Notes: generated from the sequence alone by a model not told the origin. A stretch of 64,000 bases of DNA from Methylobacterium gregans (GCF_022179245.1 NZ_BPQM01000052.1:23457-87456), one strand, 5' to 3'. Positions 54,946 through 63,932 are shown, counted from the first letter of the stretch. Made by a program: numbers and translations.

Positions 54946-56103
54946 GTGTCGCTCTACCTGAGCGCCATGGATCGTACTTTCATCATGACCCGAGAGGCCG
55001 GACTCGCCCGCCTCGCCGCCGTCATCGACCGGCTCGGGCAACGCTACGCGGCGGAGCGCAACACCGCACCCGGTCCGTATACGGAAACGACGACCTCGGC
55101 GCTCTCACCCTACCTGCGCCGCCGATTGATCACGGAGCAGGAGGTCGTCGCCGCGGCCCGCGACACGCACGGCGCGGGCGCGGACAAGTTCGTATCGGAG
55201 ATGTTCTGGCGGGCCTACTTCAAGGGCTACCTCGAGACCCACCCGGCGATCTGGTCCGACTACCTCCGCCTCGTCGCCGAGGGCGAGCAGCAGCTCGCCG
55301 CCGCGTCCGGGTTGCGCCGCACCTACGAGCGAGCCGTCGAGGGACAGACTGGCATCGAGGGCTTCGACGACTGGGCGCGCGAACTCGTCGAGACCGGCTG
55401 GCTGCACAACCACGCGCGGATGTGGTTCGCCTCGATCTGGATCTTCACCCTGCACCTGCCCTGGGCGCTCGGTGCGGCCTTCTTCCTGCGCCACCTGCTC
55501 GACGGCGACCCGGCCTCGAACACGCTGTCCTGGCGCTGGGTGGCCGGGCTGCACACGCGCGGCAAGCACTACCTCGCCCGGGCCGAGAACATCCGGCGCT
55601 ACACCGACGGCCGCTTCGATCCGACCGGACTCGATGAGCGGGCCATGCCGCTGAGCGAGGCCGAGATCGCCCCCGCGGTGCCGCTGGCGCCCGCCGATCC
55701 CGTGCCCGCCCGCCCGGTCGCCCTGCTGCTCCATCTCGACGATCTGCACCCGGAAAGTCTGCCGCTCGACCCCGCTTGCGTGAGGCGGGTCGGCGGCCTG
55801 CTCGCCCCTGCACCGGGCGCGAGCGGCGCGGTGCAGGCAGCCGATGCGGCGGCGATGGCGGACGCCCTGGCCCGAGCGGGGGCGCACTTCTCCTGCCCCG
55901 CCGGACCGGCATACGCCGGCTGGTCGGGCGACCTGCCGGTGGTCAGCGCCTGGGCGCCGGTCGGGCCGAGCGCCGCGGCCCTGCCGGCCGGAATCCTGCG
56001 GCTGCGGCGAAGCTGGGACGAGGCGAGCTGGCCGCGCGCGACGCGCGGATTCTTCAAGCTGCGCACGGCTATCCCGCGCATCCTCGACGCCGTCGCGGCC
56101 TAG
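54946..56103 (+). CDS. Photolyase/cryptochrome FAD-binding domain protein without antenna domain
   Basis: The 385-residue product begins in the FAD domain of the photolyase family: TTSALSPYLRRRLITEQEVV, MFWRAYFKGYLETHP, LHNHARMWFASIWIFTLHLPWALGAAFFLRHLLDGDPASNTLSWRWVAGLHTRGKHYLARAENIRRYTDGRFDP. The usual N-terminal alpha/beta antenna domain is absent. A C-terminal region of about 130 residues (VALLLHLDDLHPESL...LRLRRSWDEASW) follows, perhaps a circularly permuted equivalent. The start is GTG 54946; ATGs at 54967 and 54985 are alternatives. DNA repair or blue-light sensing is possible but unproven. Confidence 0.87.
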   Translation: MSLYLSAMDRTFIMTREAGLARLAAVIDRLGQRYAAERNTAPGPYTETTTSALSPYLRRRLITEQEVVAAARDTHGAGADKFVSEMFWRAYFKGYLETHPAIWSDYLRLVAEGEQQLAAASGLRRTYERAVEGQTGIEGFDDWARELVETGWLHNHARMWFASIWIFTLHLPWALGAAFFLRHLLDGDPASNTLSWRWVAGLHTRGKHYLARAENIRRYTDGRFDPTGLDERAMPLSEAEIAPAVPLAPADPVPARPVALLLHLDDLHPESLPLDPACVRRVGGLLAPAPGASGAVQAADAAAMADALARAGAHFSCPAGPAYAGWSGDLPVVSAWAPVGPSAAALPAGILRLRRSWDEASWPRATRGFFKLRTAIPRILDAVAA

Positions 56104-56114
56104 GGAGACCGGTC

Positions 56115-56897
56115 ATGGTGAGCCGTCGCGAGGTCGGTGCGGCCGCCCTGGTGGCCGCGAGCCTTCTGCCTCGTTATGCCCAAGCCCGCGAAGCGCCGAC
56201 TCTGACAGCGACAGCGCGGCCGGTACGCATCGCCATGCTGCTCTATCCGGGCATGACGGCCCTCGACGTGGTCGGCCCGCAAGGCTTGCTCGCGGGCCTC
56301 GCGCCCGGCAGCCTCCGTCTCGTCGCTCGGGCGCCCGGCCCCGTGCCGAGCGACACCGGCCTCAGCCTGCTCGCCACGACGAGCTTTGCCGACTGCCCTA
56401 CCGATCTCGATGTGCTGTTCGTGCCCGGCGGCGACGGCACCCCTGCCCAGATGCGCGACGCCGCTATGCTCGCCTTCCTGCGGGACCGCGCGGGCCGGGC
56501 GCGTTGGATCACGAGCGTCTGCACCGGCTCGCTGATCCTCGGCGCCGCCGGACTGCTCGATGGATACCGCGCGACCTCGCACTGGTGCGTGCGCGACACC
56601 GTGCTGCCCCTCCTCGGCGCGATCCCGGTCGATGAGCGTGTGGTGTTCGACCGCAACCGTGTCACCGCGTCGGGCATCTCGGCCGGGCTCGACTTCGCCC
56701 TCGCGCTCGCCGCCCGCCTGCGAGGTGACGATTATGCGCGAACCGCCCAGCTCGTCGCAGAGTACGCGTTGCAGCCGCCCTTCGCGGCGGGCAGCCCAGC
56801 CATGGCGGGACCGGCGATCACCCGCGAGGCCCTTGCAATCCTTGGCGATCTTGTCGCTGGGGCGCGAGCAGCAGCAACGGCGAGTCGCCCCCGTTAG
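56115..56897 (+). CDS. Exported DJ-1/PfpI-family protein
   Basis: The 260-residue product has a twin-Arg/Ala-rich leader (MVSRREVGAAALVAASLLPRYAQA) and a DJ-1/PfpI domain: IAMLLYPGMTALDVVGPQGLLAG, VLFVPGGDG, and the nucleophilic Cys in SVCTGSLILGAAGLLDGYRATSHW. This resembles isonitrile hydratase-type members, but export to the periplasm is unusual for that group. It lies 11 bases after the photolyase-like gene, likely co-transcribed. Confidence 0.85.
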   Translation: MVSRREVGAAALVAASLLPRYAQAREAPTLTATARPVRIAMLLYPGMTALDVVGPQGLLAGLAPGSLRLVARAPGPVPSDTGLSLLATTSFADCPTDLDVLFVPGGDGTPAQMRDAAMLAFLRDRAGRARWITSVCTGSLILGAAGLLDGYRATSHWCVRDTVLPLLGAIPVDERVVFDRNRVTASGISAGLDFALALAARLRGDDYARTAQLVAEYALQPPFAAGSPAMAGPAITREALAILGDLVAGARAAATASRPR

Positions 56898-57134
56898 CCG
56901 CTTGCTCCGGGCGATCGGTCCTGCCGAGCAGTGGTGCCGTCGCGTCAGGTGAAGTCGCCGAGCTTGTCGCCCGCGTCGCCCTCCTTCGTCAGCGCGTCCG
57001 AGCGACCAACTTTCACGGGCGGTGTCGCCAGCTTAGGGGGTGGATCGCCCCCGGCTGCCTGGGGCGGTGCCGGTGGATCGCCGACCGGCTCGGGCGACTC
57101 ATCGTGTCTTGGTAGCCCACCAATCGTCCATGCA

Positions 57135-57162
57135 GCCCCGGACGCCGGTCGGCGTCCGGGGC
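57135..57162 (-). terminator. Palindromic terminator
   Basis: Arms GCCCCGGACGCC and GGCGTCCGGGGC lie just downstream of the minus-strand gene ending at 57170. No T-run. Confidence 0.55.
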
Positions 57163-57169
57163 ACGCTTC

Positions 57170-57406
57170 TCACCCGATGATGCCTCGCTTGGTGAGTGCG
57201 TCCGACACCAGCCGGAGCGCCTGCTGCTTCTGGTACACCGTGCCTTGCGCCACGAGGCCGTCGATGGCGTAGGCGAGCACTGCCTGGAAAGCCTCGGAAG
57301 GCGGGAGCTCCAGGCTCGGGATGACAGCATCCAAAGCCGCTTCCAGTCGTTCCTGCGACGTGCGCTGTCTGGCGCGGCGGATACGATATTGCTGCAGTCT
57401 GGTCAT
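57170..57406 (-). CDS. Small hypothetical protein
   Basis: The 78-residue helical product MTRLQQYRIRRARQRTSQERLEAALDAVIP has AAGGAG upstream and a hairpin terminator downstream. A transcription unit of its own. Function unknown. Confidence 0.65.
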   Translation of the reverse strand: MTRLQQYRIRRARQRTSQERLEAALDAVIPSLELPPSEAFQAVLAYAIDGLVAQGTVYQKQQALRLVSDALTKRGIIG

Positions 57407-57510
57407 GGTCAGCTCCTTCGATGGTGGGGTTCCACCAAGGAGCCTTTACGTGACGAGACCGGTGCTCCGACGAGTAGCGCCTAGCCCTAGATCCGCGGCG
57501 CCCAGGTGGG

Positions 57511-58347
57511 TCAGAACGCGAGACGGATGTCGGTGAGCGGCAGTCCGGCGATTCGGGTATCCCACGTCTCCCCGACCCGGATCGGGTAGGCGTCCGTGAG
57601 GGTGCCGGTCGTCACGACCTCGCCCACGGCGAGCACCGGGCTAGCCGGATCGCCGGCCAACACCTCGACCAAGTGCCGCAGCGCCGCCAGGGGACCGCCG
57701 CGCAGCACGTTCGCGGCGCGCCCGGTCTCGACGACGGCACCCTCGCGCCGAACCTGGATCTCGAAGCGTCCCAGCGCCTCAAGCCACACGGCCTCGCTGT
57801 CGCGCGTCACCGCTACGGGCTCGCCGAGAAAGAGCGCGCCGTGCAGGCCGAACGCCGCGACCGTGTCGGGTGCGCGGAAGCGCCAGCCGGGGAAGAGCGA
57901 CTGCACGACCTCGAAGCCCGGTGCGACCCAAGCGAGGCAGGCGAGCAGTGCCCGCTCGTCCATGCCCAGCTCCGGGGCTCGGGCCAGCCCGAACACGATC
58001 TCGGGCTCGATGCGCGGCTCGACGAAGGACGCGAGCGAGGCCGGACCGGCGAAGTCCGCGAGCTGGTGCAGGGTCGTGTCGTAGACGTAGCCCCAGATCG
58101 GCGCCGCGACGTTGTAGGCGTTCCAGATCGTGGTGTTGGTGAAGCCGATCTTGCGGCCGACCACCCGCTCGCCGCGCGCCTCGCGCAGGCGTCGGATCTC
58201 GGCAGTGACTCGGTAGGCGCCGCCGAGGCTGAACGACTCATTCTGCTCGGTGAGCGGCGCAATAGGCTGCCGCTGATCCGAGGCCGCCAGGATGTTCGCG
58301 GCGGCGCTGGCAAAGGGTTCGATGGTCTGGGGCGGGGCGAGGCTCAT
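57511..58347 (-). CDS. 2-keto-4-pentenoate hydratase-family protein
   Basis: A 278-residue MhpD-like enzyme: GGAYRVTAEIRRLREARGERVVGRKIGFTN, PEIVFGLARAPELG, and VGEVVTTGTLTDAYPI, with the metal-binding Glu residues in FVEPRIEPEIVF. The family hydrates 2-hydroxypenta-2,4-dienoate or decarboxylates related compounds in aromatic catabolism. No partner pathway genes are adjacent. Confidence 0.85.
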   Translation of the reverse strand: MSLAPPQTIEPFASAAANILAASDQRQPIAPLTEQNESFSLGGAYRVTAEIRRLREARGERVVGRKIGFTNTTIWNAYNVAAPIWGYVYDTTLHQLADFAGPASLASFVEPRIEPEIVFGLARAPELGMDERALLACLAWVAPGFEVVQSLFPGWRFRAPDTVAAFGLHGALFLGEPVAVTRDSEAVWLEALGRFEIQVRREGAVVETGRAANVLRGGPLAALRHLVEVLAGDPASPVLAVGEVVTTGTLTDAYPIRVGETWDTRIAGLPLTDIRLAF

Positions 58348-58410
58348 GCCGCCGTCCTACCACGCCTCACGCAGGCGATGACCTAACCTCGGGCAGCCCC
58401 CTGGCGTGCC

Positions 58411-58656
58411 TCACGCGACGCGAGCGTGGTCTCCGGCACCCGACACAAACGGCTGCACCAGAACGCGCCGGCCGCTCAGATCGTGCACGCTGACATGCCA
58501 ATCCGACCAGTCCGCCCGATCATCGAGGCTGCGCATCACCTCCTGGGCGACCTCATCGGCCCGGCGCACCAACCGCTCCGGCACGCGGATGTCTTTGCCG
58601 CGCGCGTCGAACACGCACTCCAAACCGTTCGTCGCGTGGAAGCGGTAGCGGGCCAT
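58411..58656 (-). CDS. DUF6894 protein
   Basis: An 81-residue product from Met at 58656 (MARYRFHATNGLECVFDARGKDIRV, with GGAGG upstream). It has the compact DUF6894 pattern seen in many copies in methylobacteria (recalled). Function unknown. Confidence 0.75.
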   Translation of the reverse strand: MARYRFHATNGLECVFDARGKDIRVPERLVRRADEVAQEVMRSLDDRADWSDWHVSVHDLSGRRVLVQPFVSGAGDHARVA

Positions 58657-58810
58657 GGTACGCCGATCCTCCGAGCCGAGTGACAAGGGCGCGAGTTCGC
58701 CTTTCGTTCCAATCTGGGGGCAGGCGGTGGAAAACTGCAAGCGGCGGGCTGCGGCGCCAGAGCGTTACACCCAGGTTTGAACAACCGACCTGCCTGGGGA
58801 CTGAGCGGCG

Positions 58811-59467
58811 ATGTGCAATCTCTACAGCCTGACCGCGACGCCCGAGGAGATCCGTCGTTGGTTCGCGGTCACCCGCGACGAGACCGGCAACCTGCCCGCG
58901 CTGCCCGCGATCTTCCCTGACCAGCGCGCCCCGGTTGTGCGGCAGGAGGCTGAAGGGCGCCCGCTGACACTGATGCGCTGGGGCATCCCGGGTCCGAAAG
59001 CCTTCGGCGAGCACCCGGTCACCAACGTGCGCAACGTGAAGAGCCCGCACTGGCGGCCCTGGCTCAAGCCTGAGCACCGCTGCCTCGTGCCGGTGACCGC
59101 CTTCAGCGAGTACGCCGACACCCGGCCGCGCAAGACGCCGGTGTGGTTCGCCCTCGGCGAGGCGCGGCCGCTGTTCGCCTTCGCGGGCATCTGGCGCCCC
59201 TGGACCGGCGTACGCGGCACGAAGGCGGAGAACCCCGAGCGGGTCGAGGAGGAGCATCGCCTGTTCTCGTTTCTCACCACCGAGGCGAACGGGGTCGTCG
59301 GGCCGGTGCATCCGAAGGCGATGCCAGTGCTGCTCACGACGCCTGAGGAGTGCGCCACATGGCTCGAGGCGCCGACCGATGAGGCGCTGCGGCTACAACG
59401 CCCCCTGCCCGACAACCTGATGCAGGAGGTTGCTCGCGGCGAGCGCAAGGACGAGGCCGCTCGCTGA
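58811..59467 (+). CDS. SRAP (HMCES/YedK-type) abasic-site protein
   Basis: The 218-residue product has the invariant Cys2 (MCNLYSLT) that crosslinks to abasic sites, MRWGIPGPK, NVRNVKSPHWRPWL, CLVPVTAFSEY, and the catalytic His in GPVHPKAMPVLL. The family shields abasic sites in single-stranded DNA. Start ATG 58811. Confidence 0.93.
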   Translation: MCNLYSLTATPEEIRRWFAVTRDETGNLPALPAIFPDQRAPVVRQEAEGRPLTLMRWGIPGPKAFGEHPVTNVRNVKSPHWRPWLKPEHRCLVPVTAFSEYADTRPRKTPVWFALGEARPLFAFAGIWRPWTGVRGTKAENPERVEEEHRLFSFLTTEANGVVGPVHPKAMPVLLTTPEECATWLEAPTDEALRLQRPLPDNLMQEVARGERKDEAAR

Positions 59468-59525
59468 CGCCGTCAGACCGCGCAGCCGACGGTCCGGCAG
59501 CGCGAGGTGCGTGCTATCAGGGGCG

Positions 59526-59942
59526 ATGCCCTGCCTCCCCGAAGACGTGCGCGCGCTGGCGTTGATGCTGCCCGAGACGGTTGAGGGCGCGCACCAGGGC
59601 CACCCTGATTTCCGCGTCGGCGGCCGAATCTACGCAACCCTCTGGACGGACGAGCAGCGCGTCGTGGTCAAGCTGACGCCCGAGGTGCAGGCTGAGTTGA
59701 TCGACGCAGAGCCAGACGCCTTCGAGCCGGTGCCGGGCAACTGGGGCAGCCGCGGCTGGACGAGCCTCGATCTCTATGCAGCGGAGGAGGAAACGCTGCG
59801 CGATGCCTTGCTGTCGGCGTGGAGGACGGTCGCCCCGCCAAGCCTCGTCGCCCGCTACGAAGGGCTTGCGCTTGATCCGGAGCAGGGTCGCCGGGTGATC
59901 TCACACAGGCGCGGTCGAAGTTCCGCTTTGCTCCGCGGATAG
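59526..59942 (+). CDS. MmcQ/YjbR-family protein
   Basis: A 138-residue product: MPCLPEDVRALALMLPETVEGAHQGHPDFRVGGRIYATL, WTDEQRVVVKLTPEVQ and GSRGWTSLDLY. The YjbR fold is a DNA-binding-like double-wing motif, but no biochemical role is established. It follows the SRAP gene by 58 bases and converges with DUF927 fragments. Confidence 0.87.
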   Translation: MPCLPEDVRALALMLPETVEGAHQGHPDFRVGGRIYATLWTDEQRVVVKLTPEVQAELIDAEPDAFEPVPGNWGSRGWTSLDLYAAEEETLRDALLSAWRTVAPPSLVARYEGLALDPEQGRRVISHRRGRSSALLRG

Positions 59943-60653
59943 GCGGATGCAGTAGACGCGTCCCGTACCGCAGATCGCCCTTGGGGTTTTGATCGTCAGC
60001 TTCGGCTTGCGTCCTGCCTCGGTCTGCGCTGCACCGGAGGCTCGTAACACTCGCATCATCGCTTCGTGATCGGGAAAGGCTGCCTGAAAACGTGCGGCCG
60101 GAATCAGCAACTCCTGACGGCCGCCCGTGCGTCTCAGGAAGCCGCAGGCGGACTCAAATTCGGCTTGCCCTAGGCGGTGGGATAGGCTGGCGACCTCGAC
60201 GAGATTTGCGCGGTGCTGCTCGACATAGGCGCGGATCGCAGCTTGCGGGTCCTGTCGCATTGGCACATCGCTCAAGGCTTCCCGAGCCACCGCCTGGGCG
60301 GCTGCGACGAGGCTCCCCCATCGTTTCGGCAGGACGCCCCAGCGCCGTGCAAGCCGGCCCGCTACCGCGACGAGCGCGAAGCACTTCTGCACACGAGGCT
60401 CAGTGATCAAGCCGCTCATTTGCTCGCGGTGGTGGGCGAGCCCATGTGCGAGGCGGGCCCGGAAGCGTTGCTCGTCGCCAGCAACGTTTTTCTGCATGGA
60501 GCGAACAAAGGCTGAGCCCGCTGTCCCCCACTGCTCGTCACTTCGCCCACGCAAAGCTTCCGCCGCCTGCGCTGAATCCCGGTAACCGCCACAATTCGCC
60601 GTTGGCGACATTGATGACGGGGCGCGGCTCGTCGAGGCGAGAGCGATCAGCAC
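59901..60653 (-). pseudogene. DUF927-type C-terminal fragment
   Basis: From about 60545 downward the frame encodes DEQWGTAGSAFVRSM, a basic helix and a C-terminal PRVQKCFALVAVAGRLARRWGVLP motif typical of the DUF927 mobile-element helicase/primase partner, ending RAICGTGRVYCI. The N-terminal part of DUF927 is absent, and the upstream part of this frame is not homologous. I read it as a truncated element gene fused by deletion to the primase fragment. Confidence 0.6.
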
Positions 60654-60915
60654 CAGTCGCCCGATGCATTTTCAGAAGCTCGATCACCTCGCGGATGATT
60701 GTGCGGCTTCGCTGCCCGACTCGGTTTGTGCTGGCTTCGAGCGACAAGCGGTGCAAGACCACGCCGCCAAGCTCTGCATCGGACAGGGGAGCCCAGTGCG
60801 TACCGGTGAAGCGCCGAAGCGCGCCGTCGGTGTAAGCGAGGTGCGCGCCGCCTGCGAACGCCGCATCGAGCACCGCCTGCAGAAGATCCATCGATGAGTG
60901 ATTCATCGAGTCCAT
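60538..60915 (-). pseudogene. P4/D5-type primase N-terminal fragment
   Basis: Starting MDSMNHSSMDLLQAVLDAAFAGGAHLAYTDGAL, with FTGTHWAPLSDAEL and DEPRPVINVANGEL, the frame matches the start of the D5_N/P4 family primase-helicase and stops after 125 residues, before any helicase motifs. It lies close to the attR repeat, fitting an integrated element's replication module. Confidence 0.6.
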
Positions 60916-61361
60916 GCTGACGGCCCTGGACCTCGCAGCACATGGCGCATCGAGCCCGGTTTCGATTGAAGCGCCTCTGATCGCAGCAGCATTTTGGAGG
61001 TGGAATACGCTCGGCCGCTCTGACACCCAAACACCCTCCGAGACGACGAGGGTGCTGGAGCCGCTCAGAACGGCTTTCAGCAATAACCTCGTATCGGCGG
61101 AGGCATCCGCCAGTTCTCTCATGGATGCAGGTGCGCCGGGCCCGCCTATTATGACATCTTCGGCGTTGCGCCTTCCTCCGGTACAGGAGGCCGCCATTGA
61201 AGAGCGTTGTGAAGACAGAGGATTAGATCCGCCGCGGTAAGGGTTGACGTGATTTGGTCAAGCCGGATGTTGCTGAGCGGTACAAAATAGTGGTACAAAC
61301 AGCAACTATCGCGCAGCCGTAAGTGTCTGATTTCGCTCGATTGCAGGCGGTTGGCGTCGGG

Positions 61362-61380
61362 TCCCTCCCTCGCTACCATC
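61362..61380 (+). repeat. attR-like 19-bp repeat
   Basis: An exact copy of the tRNA-Met 3' segment 33839-33857. Upstream, GTCGGG also matches the tRNA but eight intervening bases are missing. Two GGTACAAA copies lie at 61280-61310. Confidence 0.85.
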
Positions 61381-61725
61381 TCACCCCCACTCTTGAGGGG
61401 CCGGCGACCACCAGCATCGCCGAGTGGTTCATCCAAGCGGCCTCTGATCTTCACCTGCACCGGGCCGCGAGGGGCCATCCTAAAAAGTCGTCACCGTCTC
61501 GATGGGCAGGCAAAGGTCAGCCTCGGCTTTCGTGCCTGCCGTCCGGCTGGCCGATCCTGCGCCGATAAGAGCGTTCAGGACCGCGCCAAGAGCCGAGCGC
61601 TTCGCTGGTATTCCGCGATGGCGGCCGGCTCCAGGGTCAGAATCTCGGACGCTGCGTCAGTCATCGCGAGCTTGTCGTCCATGGCTGCGAGATCGCGCGG
61701 AATGCACGCCCTCTCGCTCTCCGCT
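61381..61725. other. Gap beyond the island's right end
   Basis: No confident gene. A minus-strand 35-codon frame (61575-61682, MDDKLAMTDAASEILTLEPAAIAEYQ) is protein-like and may be a tail or a very small gene. Confidence 0.4.
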
Positions 61726-61929
61726 TCAGGCGCCGATCACGACCATCGCTCGATCTGGTGCGCTGCAGAGGGTCAAGTTCCGCAGCCCGAGCCCAGCCTG
61801 CCAAAAAAACTCTCGCCCGCCGGCTACGACGTACACACCGAACGTATCGACCTCGATCCGGAGCTTGGTCCCGTATCGGAAGGAAAAGCTTTGCATCTGA
61901 ATAACTTGCTCCGACCCAAGGCAAGTCAT
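61726..61929 (-). CDS. Small hypothetical protein
   Basis: A 67-residue product; the protein-like part is MQSFSFRYGTKLRIEVDTFGVYVVAGGREFF from 61896. Beta-rich and lower GC than its neighbours. A weak ribosome-binding site makes the start uncertain. No family recognised. Confidence 0.4.
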   Translation of the reverse strand: MTCLGSEQVIQMQSFSFRYGTKLRIEVDTFGVYVVAGGREFFWQAGLGLRNLTLCSAPDRAMVVIGA

Positions 61930-62365
61930 ACCAGGTTTACGGGTTCTTAAAAGTTCTTACCGAATTCTAAGTAAATGAAGCATTAACATGTGGTGGCCAG
62001 GCCGATTGCGGCCGGCCGAGAGATGGCATCGGAGTTTCGCCTTTATGCTTGTGCTGCTCCGCTTCGGCCCCTAGGCCACAGCCACAACCAGCGTAGCAGG
62101 TGCACCGGCAAGCCGGTCCGCCGAGCTGGCCGCACGCGAGTCGGTCCTTCTTCCCCCTGCAGCGCTGGTCCTGCGGTAGCCACGCGCGCCGTGGTCGAGC
62201 TGTTTTACGGCTTAGAATCCACACCCCAGAGATGAAGGTCGAACCATATCATTGACCAGATCGATACGTGCAATCGACCGCATCTGTTTGAATGATGGTG
62301 CAGTGCGGCGCACATGATCTCTCGACACAGGGCGTCGGCCCTGCCGAACGAGAAAGATCAGCACC
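61930..62365. other. Gap without gene
   Basis: About 435 bases, AT-rich near 61930-61990. No gene or clear operator seen apart from the ribosome-binding region of the next gene. Confidence 0.55.
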
Positions 62366-62584
62366 ATGACCCTTCGCCCCTTCATCCTCGCCGCCCTCGG
62401 TGCCGCCACGATGGCGGGCGGCGCGATGGCCGACGAGCGCATCGACCTCACGCCCACGCTCTACCGCGATCAGGCTCGCGCCACGGCGGCCGTACGGCCG
62501 GCGTCCGAGCTGACCACCACGCCGCGCCTGGTGCCCGCCGCTCCGGCCGCTGCGCGGATCGTCGCCGAGGCCACCGCCCGCTGA
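62366..62584 (+). CDS. Small exported protein
   Basis: The 72-residue product MTLRPFILAALGAATMAGGAMADERIDLTPTLY has a clear signal peptide cleaved near AMADE. The mature part (about 50 aa) is Ala/Thr/Pro-rich and probably disordered in the periplasm. Function unknown. Followed by a terminator hairpin. Confidence 0.7.
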   Translation: MTLRPFILAALGAATMAGGAMADERIDLTPTLYRDQARATAAVRPASELTTTPRLVPAAPAAARIVAEATAR

Positions 62585-62605
62585 TGGGCTGTCGATCGAC
62601 GCAGA

Positions 62606-62636
62606 AGGCCCGCCGCTGAGGGACAGCGGCGGGCCT
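62606..62636 (+). terminator. Terminator hairpin
   Basis: Arms AGGCCCGCCGCTG and CAGCGGCGGGCCT with a five-base loop. No T-run. Confidence 0.65.
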
Positions 62637-63055
62637 CACAGGCGGCAACGTCGGCCCATCGCTACCGTGCCATCTACCGGCAGCTGAAGGCATGCCTGGG
62701 ATCGGGGGCAGGCGGGGAGCGGCGACGCTGATGTGCGCAGGCACACGCAGTCGTTCTTGAGCGAGCGAATTTGTGCGACGCGAGAGCCTTGCGGCCTTGT
62801 TTGCTGCGCTGCACGGGATACATTGATCCCCGTCGAGCACGCGATGGCGTCGCGGGCACGACTGCCCTTTCTGGGCGTTTCCTCCCTAGACTTTCGGGCC
62901 GCTCCTGTATGGGAGTGGCCTTTTTTCTGTCCGGGCCCGCGCTTGTAGACGCCCCTTCCTTTTCGCACAAGCAGGATGATGCGTTTTTGGCAACGCCGCG
63001 CACTTTCCTGCGCATCACTCCCCCAATTCCTGCGTTTGGCAACTCGGGAAGGCAG
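62637..63055. other. Gap with a second terminator
   Basis: About 420 bases without a gene. It contains a strong intrinsic terminator at 62898-62926 (arms GGCCGCTCC/GGGAGTGGCC, six T). Confidence 0.65.
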
Positions 63056-63808
63056 ATGAACAGCTCCGGCGATCGCTGCGCTCGGCTTCTATCGCGTCGG
63101 GGGACGCGCCGAGGCTTTCTTGCGGGCGCTGCCAGCGCTGCCTGTGCCGCCACCACGGCGGTCAGCGCCGAAGATCAGGCGCAGCGAAACCTACGATTAG
63201 CCCGGGAGCACCTCGACCGGCGCCTGCCGGCGATCCGAGCCGCGCTGGCGGAGGCAACGTCCGGGTTCGTGTTCCTGGCCGGCAACTCACACGCGGAGAT
63301 CGTCGGAACCGCCCTCGCCCGGTGGATGCCCGTGGTCAACGGTGGGATCGGTGGCACCTCGGCCCGCGGCTACGCAGCGCAGCTCGACGCGTTAGTGTTC
63401 GGTGCTCGGGCCGGCACCGCCGTGCTGTTCGTCGGCACCAACGACATCCTGCGTCGGGCAGATCCGCTGTCGGAGGCAACCCGGAGCGGGTTCGAGGCTG
63501 CTGCGGTTCGTATCCTCGACTGGCTCTGCGCGCACGCGGACAGGGTGCTGGTCGCCGCCGTGCCACCACTCGGCCCGGAGGCGGCAGCGATCCGCGATCC
63601 GGCTGCGGTCGACACCTACACGGCGGCTTTGCGCAGCCTCTGTGAGCAGCGCGGACGTCGGTTCTCTTGTCGATTCTTCGATCCGTTCGCAGGCCTCCGC
63701 AACGGCGAGCCCGGCTTGACCACGCAGGCTGCTCCGCCCGATGGCGTGCACCTGCGCGACTACGACAGCGTGGCCGCCGAGTTGGCGGCGCTGATGACGG
63801 TCCGGTGA
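63056..63808 (+). CDS. Tat-exported SGNH/GDSL-type hydrolase
   Basis: A 250-residue product. The leader LSRRGTRRGFLAGAASAACAA carries an RRGFLAG twin-arginine motif. The SGNH blocks are unusual: block I reads FLAGNSHAEI (Ser inside GNS rather than GDS), then NGGIGGTS, LFVGTNDIL and the C-terminal DGVHL Asp-His. It is an esterase/acetylhydrolase-like enzyme in the periplasm. Start ATG 63056 with GGAAGG upstream. An intrinsic terminator follows at about 63895-63932. Confidence 0.87.
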   Translation: MNSSGDRCARLLSRRGTRRGFLAGAASAACAATTAVSAEDQAQRNLRLAREHLDRRLPAIRAALAEATSGFVFLAGNSHAEIVGTALARWMPVVNGGIGGTSARGYAAQLDALVFGARAGTAVLFVGTNDILRRADPLSEATRSGFEAAAVRILDWLCAHADRVLVAAVPPLGPEAAAIRDPAAVDTYTAALRSLCEQRGRRFSCRFFDPFAGLRNGEPGLTTQAAPPDGVHLRDYDSVAAELAALMTVR

Positions 63809-63894
63809 CAGGTGCCGAAGCGCACTCGGCTTCTGGCATACCAACTGCTAAGCGCTTCGTGTGCCCCGCTTCGGCGGGCGTTTCCTCCCGAGAC

Positions 63895-63932
63895 TCAGCC
63901 CGCCCGGCCTCGCCGCGGCGGGCTTTTTGTAC
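63895..63932 (+). terminator. Terminator after the SGNH hydrolase
   Basis: Arms AGCCCGCC and GGCGGGCT, followed by TTTTTG. Confidence 0.75.

Larger units (their letters stand above)
33839..61380. mobile_element. Genomic island integrated at tRNA-Met, probably decayed
   Basis: The last 17 bases of the tRNA gene plus two downstream bases recur exactly at 61362-61380, as expected for attL/attR of a tRNA-targeted element. The 27.5 kb between them holds accessory cargo (rhodopsin-blh, HWE kinase, GH15 cluster, photolyase-like gene, channel, envelope enzymes), many decayed genes, and P4/D5 primase and DUF927 fragments beside the right repeat. No integrase or transposase is visible, so excision in cis is unlikely. 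Island status is inferred from the repeat, the cargo and gene decay. Confidence 0.75.

Noticed and set aside
56945..57130. Minus-strand frame ending in DALTKEGDAGDKLGDFT
   Set aside because: Protein-like tail but no acceptable start codon or ribosome-binding site; could be a remnant.
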